From: Rhodoferax ferrireducens
GTDB taxonomy: Bacteria > Pseudomonadota > Gammaproteobacteria > Burkholderiales > Burkholderiaceae_C
Direction: 5' to 3'
Length of the DNA stretch: 64,000 bases
NCBI RefSeq assembly: GCF_003347515.1
Contig: NZ_QEII01000243.1
Coordinates: 16,610-80,609 of the forward strand
In this document: positions 9,710 through 18,358 of the stretch, in pieces
Position numbering within the stretch: position 1 is the first letter of the stretch
Layout of the letters: each line of letters begins with the position of its first letter
Translations under genes and position numbers: made by a program
Notes under the pieces: generated by a model
Databases searched by the model: none
What the model saw: the letters and a program-made list of their open reading frames with translations, nothing else
Told to the model about the DNA's origin: nothing

Positions 9710-10504
9710 TTAAATAAGAGAGCGCACCACACCGCCTTCGACGTGCAGGGCGGCACCGTTGGTGGCGGCAGAGCGCGCACTGCAGACATAGGCCACCATG
9801 GCGGCCACTTCGGCGGGCTCGATAAAGCGTTGTAACAACGATGTCGGGCGGGAAAATTTGAAAAAGTCGTGTTCCGCCTGTTCCAGCGTCTGGCCGGCAT
9901 CACGGGCCAGGGTGGCAAAGAACTCGCCCACGCCTTCGGTTTTGGTCGGGCCGGGCAGCACGCTGTTGACCGTGACGTTTGTGCCGGTACAGGTTTCAGC
10001 CAAAGCGCGTGACACCGACAACTGAGCCGACTTGCTCATGCCGTAATGCACCATCTCAGCAGGCGGGCAAATGCCCGATTCGCTGGAGATGAACACGATG
10101 CGGCCCCAGTTGCGGGCCTTCATGAGCGCCAAGTGGTGGCGCGACAAACGCACACCGCTCATCACGTTGACCTCGAAAAAGCGCAGCCAGTCCTCATCGC
10201 CAATCTGCTCAAAAGGTTTGGGCTCAAAAATGCCCAGGTTGTTGACCAGAATGTCGATCTCACCAGCAGCCTCGAGCAGTTGCTGGCAACCGGCAGCGGA
10301 TGACAAATCGGCGGCTACGCCGTCTACCATCGCGTCCGCAAACTCGGACTGGATGCGTTCGATCGCGCTGGTCAGCCTGGTTGGGTCGCGGCCATTGAGA
10401 ATCACATGGACCCCTTCAGCCGCGAGTTCGCGCGCGGTGGCCCAGCCTATGCCGGAGGTCGATCCGGTGATTAAGGCGCGTTTGCCTTTAAGTAAAAGAT
10501 CCAT
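9710..10504 (-). CDS. SDR-family oxidoreductase, 264 aa
   Basis: A classical short-chain dehydrogenase/reductase: TGSTSGIG cofactor loop at residues 14-21, NNLG at ~88, Ser in FISSES and the YGMSK catalytic Tyr-Lys pair. It presumably uses NAD(P)H. It is not part of the canonical dmp set but sits tightly inside the operon (20 bases before dmpF, 12 after the next gene). It may handle a ring-substituted or aldehyde intermediate, but the substrate cannot be read from sequence. Confidence 0.85.
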   Translation of the reverse strand: MDLLLKGKRALITGSTSGIGWATARELAAEGVHVILNGRDPTRLTSAIERIQSEFADAMVDGVAADLSSAAGCQQLLEAAGEIDILVNNLGIFEPKPFEQIGDEDWLRFFEVNVMSGVRLSRHHLALMKARNWGRIVFISSESGICPPAEMVHYGMSKSAQLSVSRALAETCTGTNVTVNSVLPGPTKTEGVGEFFATLARDAGQTLEQAEHDFFKFSRPTSLLQRFIEPAEVAAMVAYVCSARSAATNGAALHVEGGVVRSLI

Positions 10505-10516
10505 TCAAGTTCCTAG

Positions 10517-11107
10517 TCAGGTGTAGCCGCGGGTAGGCGGATACAAAAAGGGTTTCAGCCAGATGGTCAAGCGCGGTGCCACCACCCAAGTCATAAGCAA
10601 CACCACCAGCATCGTGATGACCATTACCCGCGGCAGCAGCGGCCAGCCGGTCAGCAAAGGTGCGACCGTCAGGAACAGGAGGTACACCGTCGGACAGATG
10701 CCCAGCCAGGTGACTACCGCCACTTTCCATCGTGGAGGTGGCTGGAGGGCAATTCCGGCGGGCGGGGTGAACCAGTGGCCCAGGCCGCTGACCTCACGCA
10801 GTTTGGTGCTGCCCAGGGTGTGCGGTGCAATGGCGGCCAGCCGCGCCGTGCGCTCGGGCGAGGTCTGCCAGGTTTGCAGGTGTTCTGGCGTGTCAAATGC
10901 AAACACGGTGTGGTAAATGTTGCTTTCCTCGTCGTCGCCTTCGGGATCAGAGCGCACCAGTTGGCCGCCCAGATAGCCGGGAAACGGTCGGGCAGCAGCA
11001 GTCATCGCTTCGGAAGCCTGCTCGAAAGCGGCCTCGTGACCCGGCTTGACGCGGCGCGACACCAGCACGGTGACGGCGCTGGCAGCTTGAGGAAGCGTTG
11101 TGGCCAT
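10517..11107 (-). CDS. ABM-domain membrane protein, 196 aa
   Basis: The first ~100 residues form an antibiotic-biosynthesis-monooxygenase-like (ABM) dimeric alpha-beta barrel (VTVLVSRRVKPGHEAAFEQA, FPGYLGGQLVRS, HTVFAFDTPEHLQTW). The last ~75 residues hold two hydrophobic segments (VAVVTWLGICPTVYLLFLTV and VMVITMLVVLLMTWVV), so the protein should be anchored in the inner membrane with the ABM domain in the cytoplasm. This architecture occurs in many proteobacteria without an assigned reaction. Its location inside the meta operon, 16 bases after dmpE, suggests co-regulation with aromatic catabolism; the function is unknown. Confidence 0.75.
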   Translation of the reverse strand: MATTLPQAASAVTVLVSRRVKPGHEAAFEQASEAMTAAARPFPGYLGGQLVRSDPEGDDEESNIYHTVFAFDTPEHLQTWQTSPERTARLAAIAPHTLGSTKLREVSGLGHWFTPPAGIALQPPPRWKVAVVTWLGICPTVYLLFLTVAPLLTGWPLLPRVMVITMLVVLLMTWVVAPRLTIWLKPFLYPPTRGYT

Positions 11108-11123
11108 CGCGACTCAGGCAGTT

Positions 11124-11906
11124 TCAGGAGAAACGCACTGAGCAGTTGCCCAACCCGCCAATCGACACGCGGAAGTTGTCGCCCGCTTTGGCCGGCGACA
11201 TGGCCGCCAAAGCGCCCGACAAGATGACTTCACCCGCTTTCATGCCGATACCCAGTCGGCCCAAGGTGTTGACCAACCAGGTGACAGCATTCACCGGCGA
11301 CCCCAGGGCGGCTGCACCCGCACCGGTGCCGATGATTTCCCCATTTTTCTCCAGCACCATGCCGCAGGTGGACAGATCAATATGGCGCGGGTTTACGGCG
11401 CGGTCACCCAACACAAAGACCCCGCAGGAGGCGTTGTCCGCCACGGTGTCCTGGATCTTGATCTTCCAGTCGCGAATGCGGCTATCAACGATCTCGAAGC
11501 AAGGCATCACACATTCGGTGGCGGCCAGCACGTCGGCGTTGCTGACGCCAGGCCCCATCAGGTCTTTTTTCAGGATGAAGGCGATTTCACCTTCGGCCTT
11601 GGGCTGGATGAGCGTGGCGATGTCGATCGACTGGCCTTCGTTGTAGATCATGCCGTCGAGCAGATAGCCAAAGTCAGGCTGGTAAACGCCCAGCATATTC
11701 ATCACGGCAGCAGAGGTGACGCCAATTTTCTTGCCTACCACACGCTCACCCGCCCGCAGGCGCCGTGACAACATACGCTGCTGGATGTGGTAAGCGTTCT
11801 CGATGGTGATCTCGGGGTGACGGCTGGTGAGCGGGTCCACCACGGTTTGTGTGCTCATGGCGTGGTAAAGCTCATCGCCCAGGGTTTCAATTAGTTTTGC
11901 ATCCAT
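11124..11906 (-). CDS. dmpE: 2-hydroxypenta-2,4-dienoate hydratase, 260 aa
   Basis: Adds water to 2-hydroxypenta-2,4-dienoate to give 4-hydroxy-2-oxovalerate. Signature stretches (LGDELYHAM, VVGKKIGVTSAAVMNMLGV, QPDFGYLLDGMIYNEG, GEIAFILKKDLMGPGVSNAD, VDSRIRDWKIKIQDTVADNA) match DmpE/XylJ/BphH rather than the decarboxylase DmpH, so the two paralogues in this operon can be told apart. Length is standard. It receives product from both the hydrolytic (DmpD) and the oxalocrotonate (DmpC-I-H) branches. Confidence 0.94.
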   Translation of the reverse strand: MDAKLIETLGDELYHAMSTQTVVDPLTSRHPEITIENAYHIQQRMLSRRLRAGERVVGKKIGVTSAAVMNMLGVYQPDFGYLLDGMIYNEGQSIDIATLIQPKAEGEIAFILKKDLMGPGVSNADVLAATECVMPCFEIVDSRIRDWKIKIQDTVADNASCGVFVLGDRAVNPRHIDLSTCGMVLEKNGEIIGTGAGAAALGSPVNAVTWLVNTLGRLGIGMKAGEVILSGALAAMSPAKAGDNFRVSIGGLGNCSVRFS

Positions 11907-11942
11907 TTCGGTTCAGCTCGGTTGGTTAATTAGAAAATATTG

Positions 11943-12000
11943 ATTTTTTAAGCCTCTAGCCCTTATTAAATAAGCGCAATAAGCTATCAAAGTAGTAGTT
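11943..12000. repeat. Comamonadaceae-type intergenic repeat with hairpin
   Basis: In the 106-base gap between dmpD and dmpE. It reads TTTTTTAAGCCTCTAGCCCT, then TATTAAATAAGCGC and AAGCTATCAAA. The core CTTATT-A-AATAAG can form a short hairpin. I recognise the motif as a dispersed intergenic element common in Comamonadaceae genomes, which is one of the hints to the host. It may also act as a weak attenuator inside the operon. Confidence 0.5.
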
Positions 12001-12012
12001 TTTACGAATCTT

Positions 12013-12858
12013 TCAGGCAGCCCATGCGTCGTCCTCAGCCAAGAAATTCCCGACCAGCTGCGCAAAACGTGCCGCATGCTCAATTTGCGTCCAGTGACCG
12101 CAGCGCCCAAACACATGCAACTGTGAACGTGAAATCAGCGCGTTCAGCCGGATCGAGTTTGACAAAGGCAAGACTTGGTCTTCGCGACCATGAATGATCA
12201 GAGTTTCGTGTGGCAGTGCTTGTATATCCGCTTCAGGACTTGCCAGTGATGCCACCCAGCGCTGACGCGGTGCGGGGAACATCGACGAAAAAGCTTCCTG
12301 AAATCCCGGCTGGATACTGGCGTCGTAGCGCAGTCGTGCAAGTTCATCGGTCACCAGTCCGCGGTCAAAGGCAAAGATGTCCAGCAGCTTGCGCATGTTG
12401 TCAAGCGATGGCGTATAGCCCCAAACGGCATCCAGGCCAGGTGTCAGCTCAAACTCGACACCAGCGGCCCCCATAAGCACCAGGCGGCGAACACGCTGGG
12501 GGTGACGAATGGCCAGTGCAAGGGACAGCGCACCACCAAAGGAGTTGCCAACCAGATCAACCTGATCAAGCTTCAGTGCATCCAACAGGCCAATGGCTTG
12601 CCTGACCCAGGCATCCATCGTGTATGCAAAACCATCTGGCCGTTCTGTAAAACCGAAACCCACCATGTCGGGGGCAATGACCCGAGCCTGTTTGGCCAGC
12701 GCAGGCATCGCCAGGCGCCAGTTGGCCCACGCGGTCACGCCCGGGCCGGAACCGTGAATCAACAGAACCGGGAAGCCGGTGCCCACATCATGGTAGTTGG
12801 TGCGGATGCCCGTAGCAACAATCGATTGTGCAATTTCTGGATTGGATGTTGTCATCAT
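12013..12858 (-). CDS. dmpD: 2-hydroxymuconic semialdehyde hydrolase, 281 aa
   Basis: Alpha/beta-hydrolase that cleaves the meta ring-fission product to 2-hydroxypentadienoate and formate (or another acid for substituted catechols). Visible features are the oxyanion region LLIHGSGPGVTAWANW, the nucleophile elbow GNSFGG, a catalytic Asp in HGREDQVLPLS and the final His in FGRCGHWTQIEH. The start is MMTTSNPEIAQ at 12,858, two bases after the stop of the GST gene; the longer open frame would overlap that gene. The size is typical for DmpD/XylF/TodF. Confidence 0.93.
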   Translation of the reverse strand: MMTTSNPEIAQSIVATGIRTNYHDVGTGFPVLLIHGSGPGVTAWANWRLAMPALAKQARVIAPDMVGFGFTERPDGFAYTMDAWVRQAIGLLDALKLDQVDLVGNSFGGALSLALAIRHPQRVRRLVLMGAAGVEFELTPGLDAVWGYTPSLDNMRKLLDIFAFDRGLVTDELARLRYDASIQPGFQEAFSSMFPAPRQRWVASLASPEADIQALPHETLIIHGREDQVLPLSNSIRLNALISRSQLHVFGRCGHWTQIEHAARFAQLVGNFLAEDDAWAA

Positions 12859-12860
12859 GT

Positions 12861-13472
12861 TCAGGCCTGAATCAAACCTTCTGCGCGCAAGGTGGCCTGA
12901 ACGGCATCGCGGGAGGCCACCCGGGCCGAAAAGTGTTGCAACGCAGGCCATGGCGCCAAGTCCACACCCACATAGCCAGCCCAGCCCAAGGTAACAAACA
13001 GGTAGATGTCGGCGACAGAGTAGCTCTCTCCAAGCAAATAGGGTGTCTTGGAAAGTTGTGCTGCTGCTGTCGCCAAGCGGGCATCCAAAGTCTTGCGCGC
13101 CGTAGCCTTGGAGTCAGCGCTGGCATCGGGATTGAACAGCGGGGAAAAGCTTTTATGAATCTCGGTGGAAATAAAGTTAAGCCACTGCTGTAGTTGATAG
13201 CGCTCAAACGTGCCGTTGGGCGGCGCAAGTTTTTTGCCAGCCGCTTGGTCAGCGATGTATTGCACGATGGCGGGGCCTTCGGTGAGCATGCGACCATCGT
13301 CGAGCTGCAAACAGGGCACATAGCCGCTGGGGTTCACTGCAAAGTAATCGTCACCAGCATCGATTTTCTTGGTTTTGAGATCGACTTTGACCAAGTCAAA
13401 AGCGAGACCGGCTTCGCGCAGGGCAATATGCGGTGACAGTGAGCAAGCGCCAGGAGAGTAATAAAGCTTCAT
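12861..13472 (-). CDS. glutathione S-transferase, 203 aa (BphK-like)
   Basis: Beta-class GST: the N-terminal thioredoxin fold begins MKLYYSPGACSLSPHIALRE, with Cys10 in the position of the glutathione-contacting Cys, and SGYVPCLQLDDG and TEGPAIVQYIAD form the glutathione-binding edge. An all-helical C-terminal domain follows. GST genes of this type sit in several aromatic meta-cleavage operons (bphK), where they are thought to dehalogenate or detoxify intermediates. Here it is inserted between dmpC and dmpD with 2-base spacing to the latter. Confidence 0.88.
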   Translation of the reverse strand: MKLYYSPGACSLSPHIALREAGLAFDLVKVDLKTKKIDAGDDYFAVNPSGYVPCLQLDDGRMLTEGPAIVQYIADQAAGKKLAPPNGTFERYQLQQWLNFISTEIHKSFSPLFNPDASADSKATARKTLDARLATAAAQLSKTPYLLGESYSVADIYLFVTLGWAGYVGVDLAPWPALQHFSARVASRDAVQATLRAEGLIQA

Positions 13473-13508
13473 AGGAGTTTCTTATAAAAAAATGGGGGCA
13501 CAATATTC

Positions 13509-14969
13509 TCAATACTTGATCATCACGTTGCGCAGTTCGGTGTAGAACTCCAGCGAATGCAGGCCACCTTCACGCCCGATACCCGACTGCTTGGAGCCGC
13601 CAAAGGGTGTGCGCAAATCACGCAGGAACCAGCTGTTGATCCAGCACAGACCCACCTCGATTTGCGTTGCCAGGCGGCTGGCTCGGCTGATATCCTGGGT
13701 GTGAATAGAAGTGGCCAGGCCGTAGGGGCTGTCGTTGACCATATTCAGCACCTCTTCTTCGGTGTCAAACGGCTGGATATGGCAGCATGGGCCAAAAATT
13801 TCTTCACGAACAATAGGTGAACTCTCGGGCAGGCCGGTCCAGATGGTGGGTTCGACCCAGCAGCCGTCTTTCAGGTCATCTGGCATATTGGGAACGCCGC
13901 CACCAAGAACAATATTGGCACCTTCTGCTTTGGCTTTGGCGTAGTAAGACAGCACCTTTTTCTGGTGGATTTTGCTCACCAGCGGGCCAATTTTGGTATC
14001 GGCATCAAACGGACGGCCGGGCTTGATGGCCGCGGCGCGCTCTTTCAGGGCGCTGACGAACTTGTCAAAAATCGGTCGCTCCACATACACGCGCTCAGTG
14101 CCCAGACAGACCTGGCCGCAGTTCTCAAAGGCAGAGCGGGTCACGGTGGCCAGAGCGTTTTCAAAATCGCAGTCGGCAAACACCACCGCCGCGTTTTTAC
14201 CCCCCAGTTCAAGCGACACCGGGCGGATTCCGTCGGCTCCGGCTTTCATGATGGCAGTGCCGGTTTTGGTCTCACCGGTGAAGGTGATGCCGTTGACACC
14301 TTGGTGGGCGGTCAAGAACGAGCCAGCCGAATTGACCCCAAAGCCATTGACCACGTTGTACACGCCGGGTGGAACACCCACCTTGTTCATCACTTCGCCC
14401 AGTAGCGTGGCGGTGCTGGGGGTGGACTCAGACGGTTTCACCACCACGGTGTTGCCACAGGCCATGGCAGGGCCACATTTCCAGGTCATCAACAACAGCG
14501 GCAGATTCCAGGGACAGATGATGGCAATCACACCGCGCGGTGTGCGCACACCGTAGCTTCGCGCAGTTTTTCCGTCAGGGGTGCGCATCTCGAACGACTC
14601 GGTGGAGACGTTCTTGATGGTGTCGGTAAATATCTTGAAATTGGCAGCACCGCGCGGGATATCGATGTGCGAGGCCAGGTGCGCTGGCTTGCCGGTGTCG
14701 GCAATCTCGGCTTGCAGGAAGTCATCAAAGCGGTGGTTGATCTCGGCCACCAGACCGTCGAGCATGGCGCAGCGATCTACCACCGAGAGCTTGCCCCAAG
14801 GACCCTTCAGCGCGGCGCGTGCGGCGGCCACGGCAGCATCCACCTCGGGTTGGCCGGCCTCATACACCATGCCAATCAGCGAGTTGTCGACCGGGTTGCG
14901 CTTCTCGTAGGTCTTGCCACTGACATTGGTGACGTACTGCCCGTTGATGAAGTTCTTGATTTCTTTCAT
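13509..14969 (-). CDS. dmpC: 2-hydroxymuconic semialdehyde dehydrogenase, 486 aa
   Basis: NAD+-dependent aldehyde dehydrogenase that converts 2-hydroxymuconic semialdehyde to 2-hydroxymuconate. ALDH motifs are all present: PWNLPLLLMTWK, the NAD loop FTGETKTG, LELGGKNAAVVF with the general-base Glu, and the catalytic Cys in NCGQVCLGTERV. The start MKEIKNFINGQYV and length are those of DmpC/XylG. It opens the oxalocrotonate branch that continues with DmpI and DmpH. Confidence 0.95.
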   Translation of the reverse strand: MKEIKNFINGQYVTNVSGKTYEKRNPVDNSLIGMVYEAGQPEVDAAVAAARAALKGPWGKLSVVDRCAMLDGLVAEINHRFDDFLQAEIADTGKPAHLASHIDIPRGAANFKIFTDTIKNVSTESFEMRTPDGKTARSYGVRTPRGVIAIICPWNLPLLLMTWKCGPAMACGNTVVVKPSESTPSTATLLGEVMNKVGVPPGVYNVVNGFGVNSAGSFLTAHQGVNGITFTGETKTGTAIMKAGADGIRPVSLELGGKNAAVVFADCDFENALATVTRSAFENCGQVCLGTERVYVERPIFDKFVSALKERAAAIKPGRPFDADTKIGPLVSKIHQKKVLSYYAKAKAEGANIVLGGGVPNMPDDLKDGCWVEPTIWTGLPESSPIVREEIFGPCCHIQPFDTEEEVLNMVNDSPYGLATSIHTQDISRASRLATQIEVGLCWINSWFLRDLRTPFGGSKQSGIGREGGLHSLEFYTELRNVMIKY

Positions 14970-15068
14970 GATGCACTTTCCCTAAAGTGGCGCTTTGGCA
15001 AAGCCTTGCGCCGATAACGTTAAATAACTTTCATGGCCCCAGTCGACTACCGCCAAGGGCCAGGAAAG

Positions 15069-15512
15069 TTAGCTACTTAACCCGACGGCCGTCAACCCGG
15101 CCTGAGCACAAGCCGCATCCTGCTCGGCAGACCCTCCCGAGACACCGATACCGCCTAACAAATGTCCACCATCACGGATTGGCAAGCCGCCACCAAAGAC
15201 CACCAGACGTGGCCGCAGTGGCATCCCCAGCCGCAAAGCCTCATCGCCTGCAAGAATACCCATCCACTCGGAGGTCGGAAAACCAAAGCTGGCAGCGGTG
15301 TATGCCTTGTCGATGGCAATCTCCACTGAGTGAAGAAAAGCCCTCGGCATGCGCAGGAAAGCCACGAGCACGCCTGCTGAATCCGTAATGGCGACATTGA
15401 TGCGAATGCCAAGTTCGCTGGCGTGCGCTACCGCAGCCTGAACGGCCGATGCAGCGGCTGCGACCGAAATGGCATGCGACTCCACACTTAAAGCGTCAAT
15501 TCCTTTCATCAT
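15069..15512 (-). CDS. GlcG/HbpS-family heme-binding-like protein, 147 aa
   Basis: A DUF336 (GlcG/HbpS) protein: VNVAITDSAGVLVAFLRMP-type strand (here INVAITDSAGVLVAFLRM), then IDKAYTAASFGFPTSEW and the glycine-rich GGGLPIRDGGHLLGGIGVSGG. Related small proteins occur in many aromatic meta-cleavage clusters and bind small ligands or heme, but no defined reaction is established for them in this pathway. It is 13 bases after dmpB. No signal peptide is visible, so it is probably cytoplasmic. Confidence 0.85.
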   Translation of the reverse strand: MMKGIDALSVESHAISVAAAASAVQAAVAHASELGIRINVAITDSAGVLVAFLRMPRAFLHSVEIAIDKAYTAASFGFPTSEWMGILAGDEALRLGMPLRPRLVVFGGGLPIRDGGHLLGGIGVSGGSAEQDAACAQAGLTAVGLSS

Positions 15513-15525
15513 TGCGTCAGACTGC

Positions 15526-16470
15526 TCAGGTGTATACCTCGGTAAACGAGGGCATCAATTCACCCGTGTGGTAAAAAATGCCACTGCCCAGATGCGATTC
15601 GTCCCAGGTGGTCACGGGGCGGTCGCGCTGGGCCAGGTAGCCCAGGCCGGCGAAGGTCTCGTTGCGGTTGCCGCTCGGATCAAAGAAGTAGATGGTCTCG
15701 CCGCGCGTGATGCCATGGCGTGTAGGCGTCACATCGATGCGGGTCTTGGTCTTGGCCATCACGTCGGCCGACTTCAAGATGTCATTCCACGAATCCAGGA
15801 AGAAGGCGATGTGGTGCAAGCCCATGCGCGGACCACCGACAAAGGCGATATCGTGTGGTGTAGTGGTGCGTGCCATCCAGGTAGCCGCTTGAATAGAGCC
15901 GTTAGGCCCCACAACAACCTGCTCGGTGAGGAAAAAGTCCAGCACATCCGTCATGAACTTGGTGTTTTCTGCCACCTTGTTTACACCCGTCTCTGGATTG
16001 AGCTCGCACATCAACAGGCAGTGGTCGAGCCAGTGCGCGCCGGCGCCCGTGATGTTGTCTGGCCATGGATCGGGGTTGTCAGTTCCAACCTCGGTACCCA
16101 CGTACTCTTTCTTGGCGTAAAGACGCATTTCGTGTCCGCTTGGCAGGTTGAATTGAAGCATGCGACCCATTGATGGCAAGGTGCCTTCTTCCAGCATGGC
16201 TGTTTTGACACCGGAGGCCTCAACCTTCTTTTTCAGCTCGTCAAGGTCGCTGTCCTTTTCGACCTTGTAGGCCACATGATTCAAACCCGCCTGGTCAGAG
16301 GGCGTGAGAATCACAGAGAACTTGTCCCACTCGTCCCAGCATTTGAGGTACACGTTGCCATGTTTGTCCTCCATCGTTTTTTTCATGCCCAGCACCTTTT
16401 CGTAGTGCTTAAGAGCGGCAGCCATGTCCATCACCCGCAGGCTGGCATGACCAAGTCTCATGATACCCAT
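15526..16470 (-). CDS. dmpB: catechol 2,3-dioxygenase, 314 aa
   Basis: Fe(II) extradiol dioxygenase that opens catechol between C2 and C3 to 2-hydroxymuconic semialdehyde. It is the two-domain vicinal-oxygen-chelate type. The metal ligands should be His150 (WLDH), His219 or His220 (GLHHIAF) and Glu271 (DPSGNRNE), and the family signature T-R-H-(7)-I-Y-x2-D-P-x-G-x3-E is complete at 250-271. Length agrees with XylE/DmpB (~307). It is preceded by the ferredoxin dmpQ, as in other dmp/xyl operons. Confidence 0.96.
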   Translation of the reverse strand: MGIMRLGHASLRVMDMAAALKHYEKVLGMKKTMEDKHGNVYLKCWDEWDKFSVILTPSDQAGLNHVAYKVEKDSDLDELKKKVEASGVKTAMLEEGTLPSMGRMLQFNLPSGHEMRLYAKKEYVGTEVGTDNPDPWPDNITGAGAHWLDHCLLMCELNPETGVNKVAENTKFMTDVLDFFLTEQVVVGPNGSIQAATWMARTTTPHDIAFVGGPRMGLHHIAFFLDSWNDILKSADVMAKTKTRIDVTPTRHGITRGETIYFFDPSGNRNETFAGLGYLAQRDRPVTTWDESHLGSGIFYHTGELMPSFTEVYT

Positions 16471-16493
16471 TGAAGTCTCCTCTAGGTTAAAAC

Positions 16494-16841
16494 TCAGGCG
16501 TTTGCTGTAGCAGCAAACCCTTTGCGAAACGGCTTTTCAAACTTGCCAGTCACCTCCAGCCGGATGGCGGTAACTGGTGCGACACGGCAGGCCAAAGTAA
16601 AACCTTGGGTTTCTTCTTCGGCACTGACATGAGCGCGACTGACGGGACCGAGCGGGTGGGTTTGCCCCTCAAGAATGTGAACCTTGCAAACGCCGCAACC
16701 ACCATTGACACATCCCACCGGGATACCCTTGCGCCCCAAACGCAACATGCCTTGCAGCAGGCTTTCGTCATGGGCACACGGAAATGTTTCGTCTGTTTGC
16801 GCGACGTGAACAGGGACCTTGGGGCGGGTGTCTAAAAACAT
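16494..16841 (-). CDS. dmpQ: plant-type [2Fe-2S] ferredoxin, 115 aa
   Basis: Chloroplast-type ferredoxin of the XylT/DmpQ group; it re-reduces the active-site iron of catechol 2,3-dioxygenase after oxidative inactivation. The cluster-binding cysteines are in [17 protein letters not shown] plus a distal Cys in FTLACRV. I took the in-frame ATG at 16,841. A TTG five codons upstream (16,856) overlaps the dmpP stop and would add five residues; sequence alone does not decide between them. Confidence 0.88.
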   Translation of the reverse strand: MFLDTRPKVPVHVAQTDETFPCAHDESLLQGMLRLGRKGIPVGCVNGGCGVCKVHILEGQTHPLGPVSRAHVSAEEETQGFTLACRVAPVTAIRLEVTGKFEKPFRKGFAATANA

Positions 16842-16852
16842 CGTGTGTCCAT

Positions 16853-17917
16853 TCAAACCCGCTTGAACAAGGGGCTGCGCTGCTGGTTGGTGTCTGCGGC
16901 CGAGAGAAACTTCTCGGTGTAGATGTCACGCTCGTAGAGGCGCCCTTGCATCAAGGTGGAAATGCAGGCCTCAATCATCACCGGAGGGCCACACAGATAA
17001 GCCTTGTTGCCGGAGAAGTCGCCAGCGAAGTGGGCTTGTGCGACATCATGGACGAAGCCTCGTGCACCATCCCAAACCGCATCTTCTGGGTCACTGGACA
17101 AGGCGGGAACGTAGGTGAAATTGGCGTGCTTTTCCGCCAGCGTACGAAATTCGGCATCGTAATAAAGTTCTTCGGCAACCCGTTGACCATAAATCAGGGT
17201 CATGGGAACGGTACTGCCTGATTCCAGCAAGTCAAGAATCATCGAGCGCGGGCTAGACAGCCCCGAGCCGCCTGCCATGAAGACCATGGGAGACTGCGAC
17301 GACTTGCGCACAAAGAACCGGCCATAGGGGCCGGAAATCCGCAAGGCATCGCCCGCCTTCAGTTGTTCATGCAGCCAGGTGGTACCCGCGCCGCCTTTGA
17401 GGATGCGCACATTGAGTTCAACTTCGCCGGTGGCTTGAACCTGAGCCGGGGAATTGGCAATGGAAAACGCTCGGCTGCCTTCGATGCCGGGAATCGTCAC
17501 CTGCACATACTGCCCAGCCTGAAAGTGCAAAGGTTTGTCAAGTTTCAGAAAAAAAGCTTTGATGGTTGGTGTCAGCTGCTCGATGCGTGACACCACACAG
17601 TCAAAGTCGCGTACCGCAATGATCTCGGCATCCGGCTCTTCATCGATGTCTGCTTCGATGGTGGCATCGCTTTGCAAGGTGGCACAACAGGCCAGCGTCT
17701 TGCCGGCATCGCGCTCGAAGTCCATCAGCGCAAACAGATTGGCATGGCCATGGTCTACCTCGCCGCTGGTTACCTCGACCTTGCAGGTTCCGCACAGGCC
17801 ATGGCCGCAGGCGTGAGGAATGTAGATGCCTTGACGCAGTGCAGCATCCAGCAAGGTTTGGCCTTCTTTTACCTCGATGGTCGCGCCCAGCGGCTCAATG
17901 GTCAGTTGGTAACTCAT
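16853..17917 (-). CDS. dmpP: phenol hydroxylase reductase component P5, 354 aa
   Basis: Transfers electrons from NADH via FAD and a [2Fe-2S] cluster to the diiron hydroxylase. The N-terminal ferredoxin domain has CGHGLCGTC and LACCAT; the FAD-binding RAFSIAN and the NADH-binding GGSGLSSPRSMILDLL and YLCGPPVMIEAC follow. I chose ATG 17,917 (MSYQLTIEPLG), which gives 354 aa, essentially the 353 aa of DmpP; the open frame upstream has no family similarity. Confidence 0.95.
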   Translation of the reverse strand: MSYQLTIEPLGATIEVKEGQTLLDAALRQGIYIPHACGHGLCGTCKVEVTSGEVDHGHANLFALMDFERDAGKTLACCATLQSDATIEADIDEEPDAEIIAVRDFDCVVSRIEQLTPTIKAFFLKLDKPLHFQAGQYVQVTIPGIEGSRAFSIANSPAQVQATGEVELNVRILKGGAGTTWLHEQLKAGDALRISGPYGRFFVRKSSQSPMVFMAGGSGLSSPRSMILDLLESGSTVPMTLIYGQRVAEELYYDAEFRTLAEKHANFTYVPALSSDPEDAVWDGARGFVHDVAQAHFAGDFSGNKAYLCGPPVMIEACISTLMQGRLYERDIYTEKFLSAADTNQQRSPLFKRV

Positions 17918-18001
17918 AAATTGGAACGTGGTTTTTTTACTTGGTTGAAATACTGCCGACGCAGCAGGCGGGCTTGAGCCCCCCTGCTGAAGCTGCAACA
18001 C

Positions 18002-18358
18002 TTAATTGCAGGAGCCGTTGATACCGTTCAGGCCTGGAGTCCGAAAGCGAATCACATCCTTGTGCTTCAAACCGTTTTCAGCCAGCGACTTGGTGGCATC
18101 TGGTTGCCAGGGCTTGCCAGACTTCAGCCATTCCACCTTGCTCCAGTCAATCCTGGCAAAGTCCGGGTGGTAGCCATAGGTGGCGGGCAGCACCGCCGTG
18201 CCCAGTGCGCCAAAGGGCGTGTCCGGTGGCAGGGGCAGGGCAACTGGCGCGCCGAACATCAGGTGGTCTTCCCAGCCGATGAACAACAATGGTGCGGGAA
18301 AGTTCTCGCGCACGTCTTTGGCAGGAAAGTTGTAGGGTTTCAGGGCTTTAACGCTCAT
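18002..18358 (-). CDS. dmpO: phenol hydroxylase subunit P4, 118 aa
   Basis: The small gamma subunit of the (alpha-beta-gamma)2 phenol hydroxylase. It starts MSVKALKPYNFPAKDVRENF and includes LLFIGWEDHLMFGAP and PDFARIDWSKVEW, typical of DmpO/TomA4. Its ATG overlaps the dmpN stop by 4 bases (ATGA), indicating translational coupling and equal supply of hydroxylase subunits. Confidence 0.94.
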   Translation of the reverse strand: MSVKALKPYNFPAKDVRENFPAPLLFIGWEDHLMFGAPVALPLPPDTPFGALGTAVLPATYGYHPDFARIDWSKVEWLKSGKPWQPDATKSLAENGLKHKDVIRFRTPGLNGINGSCN

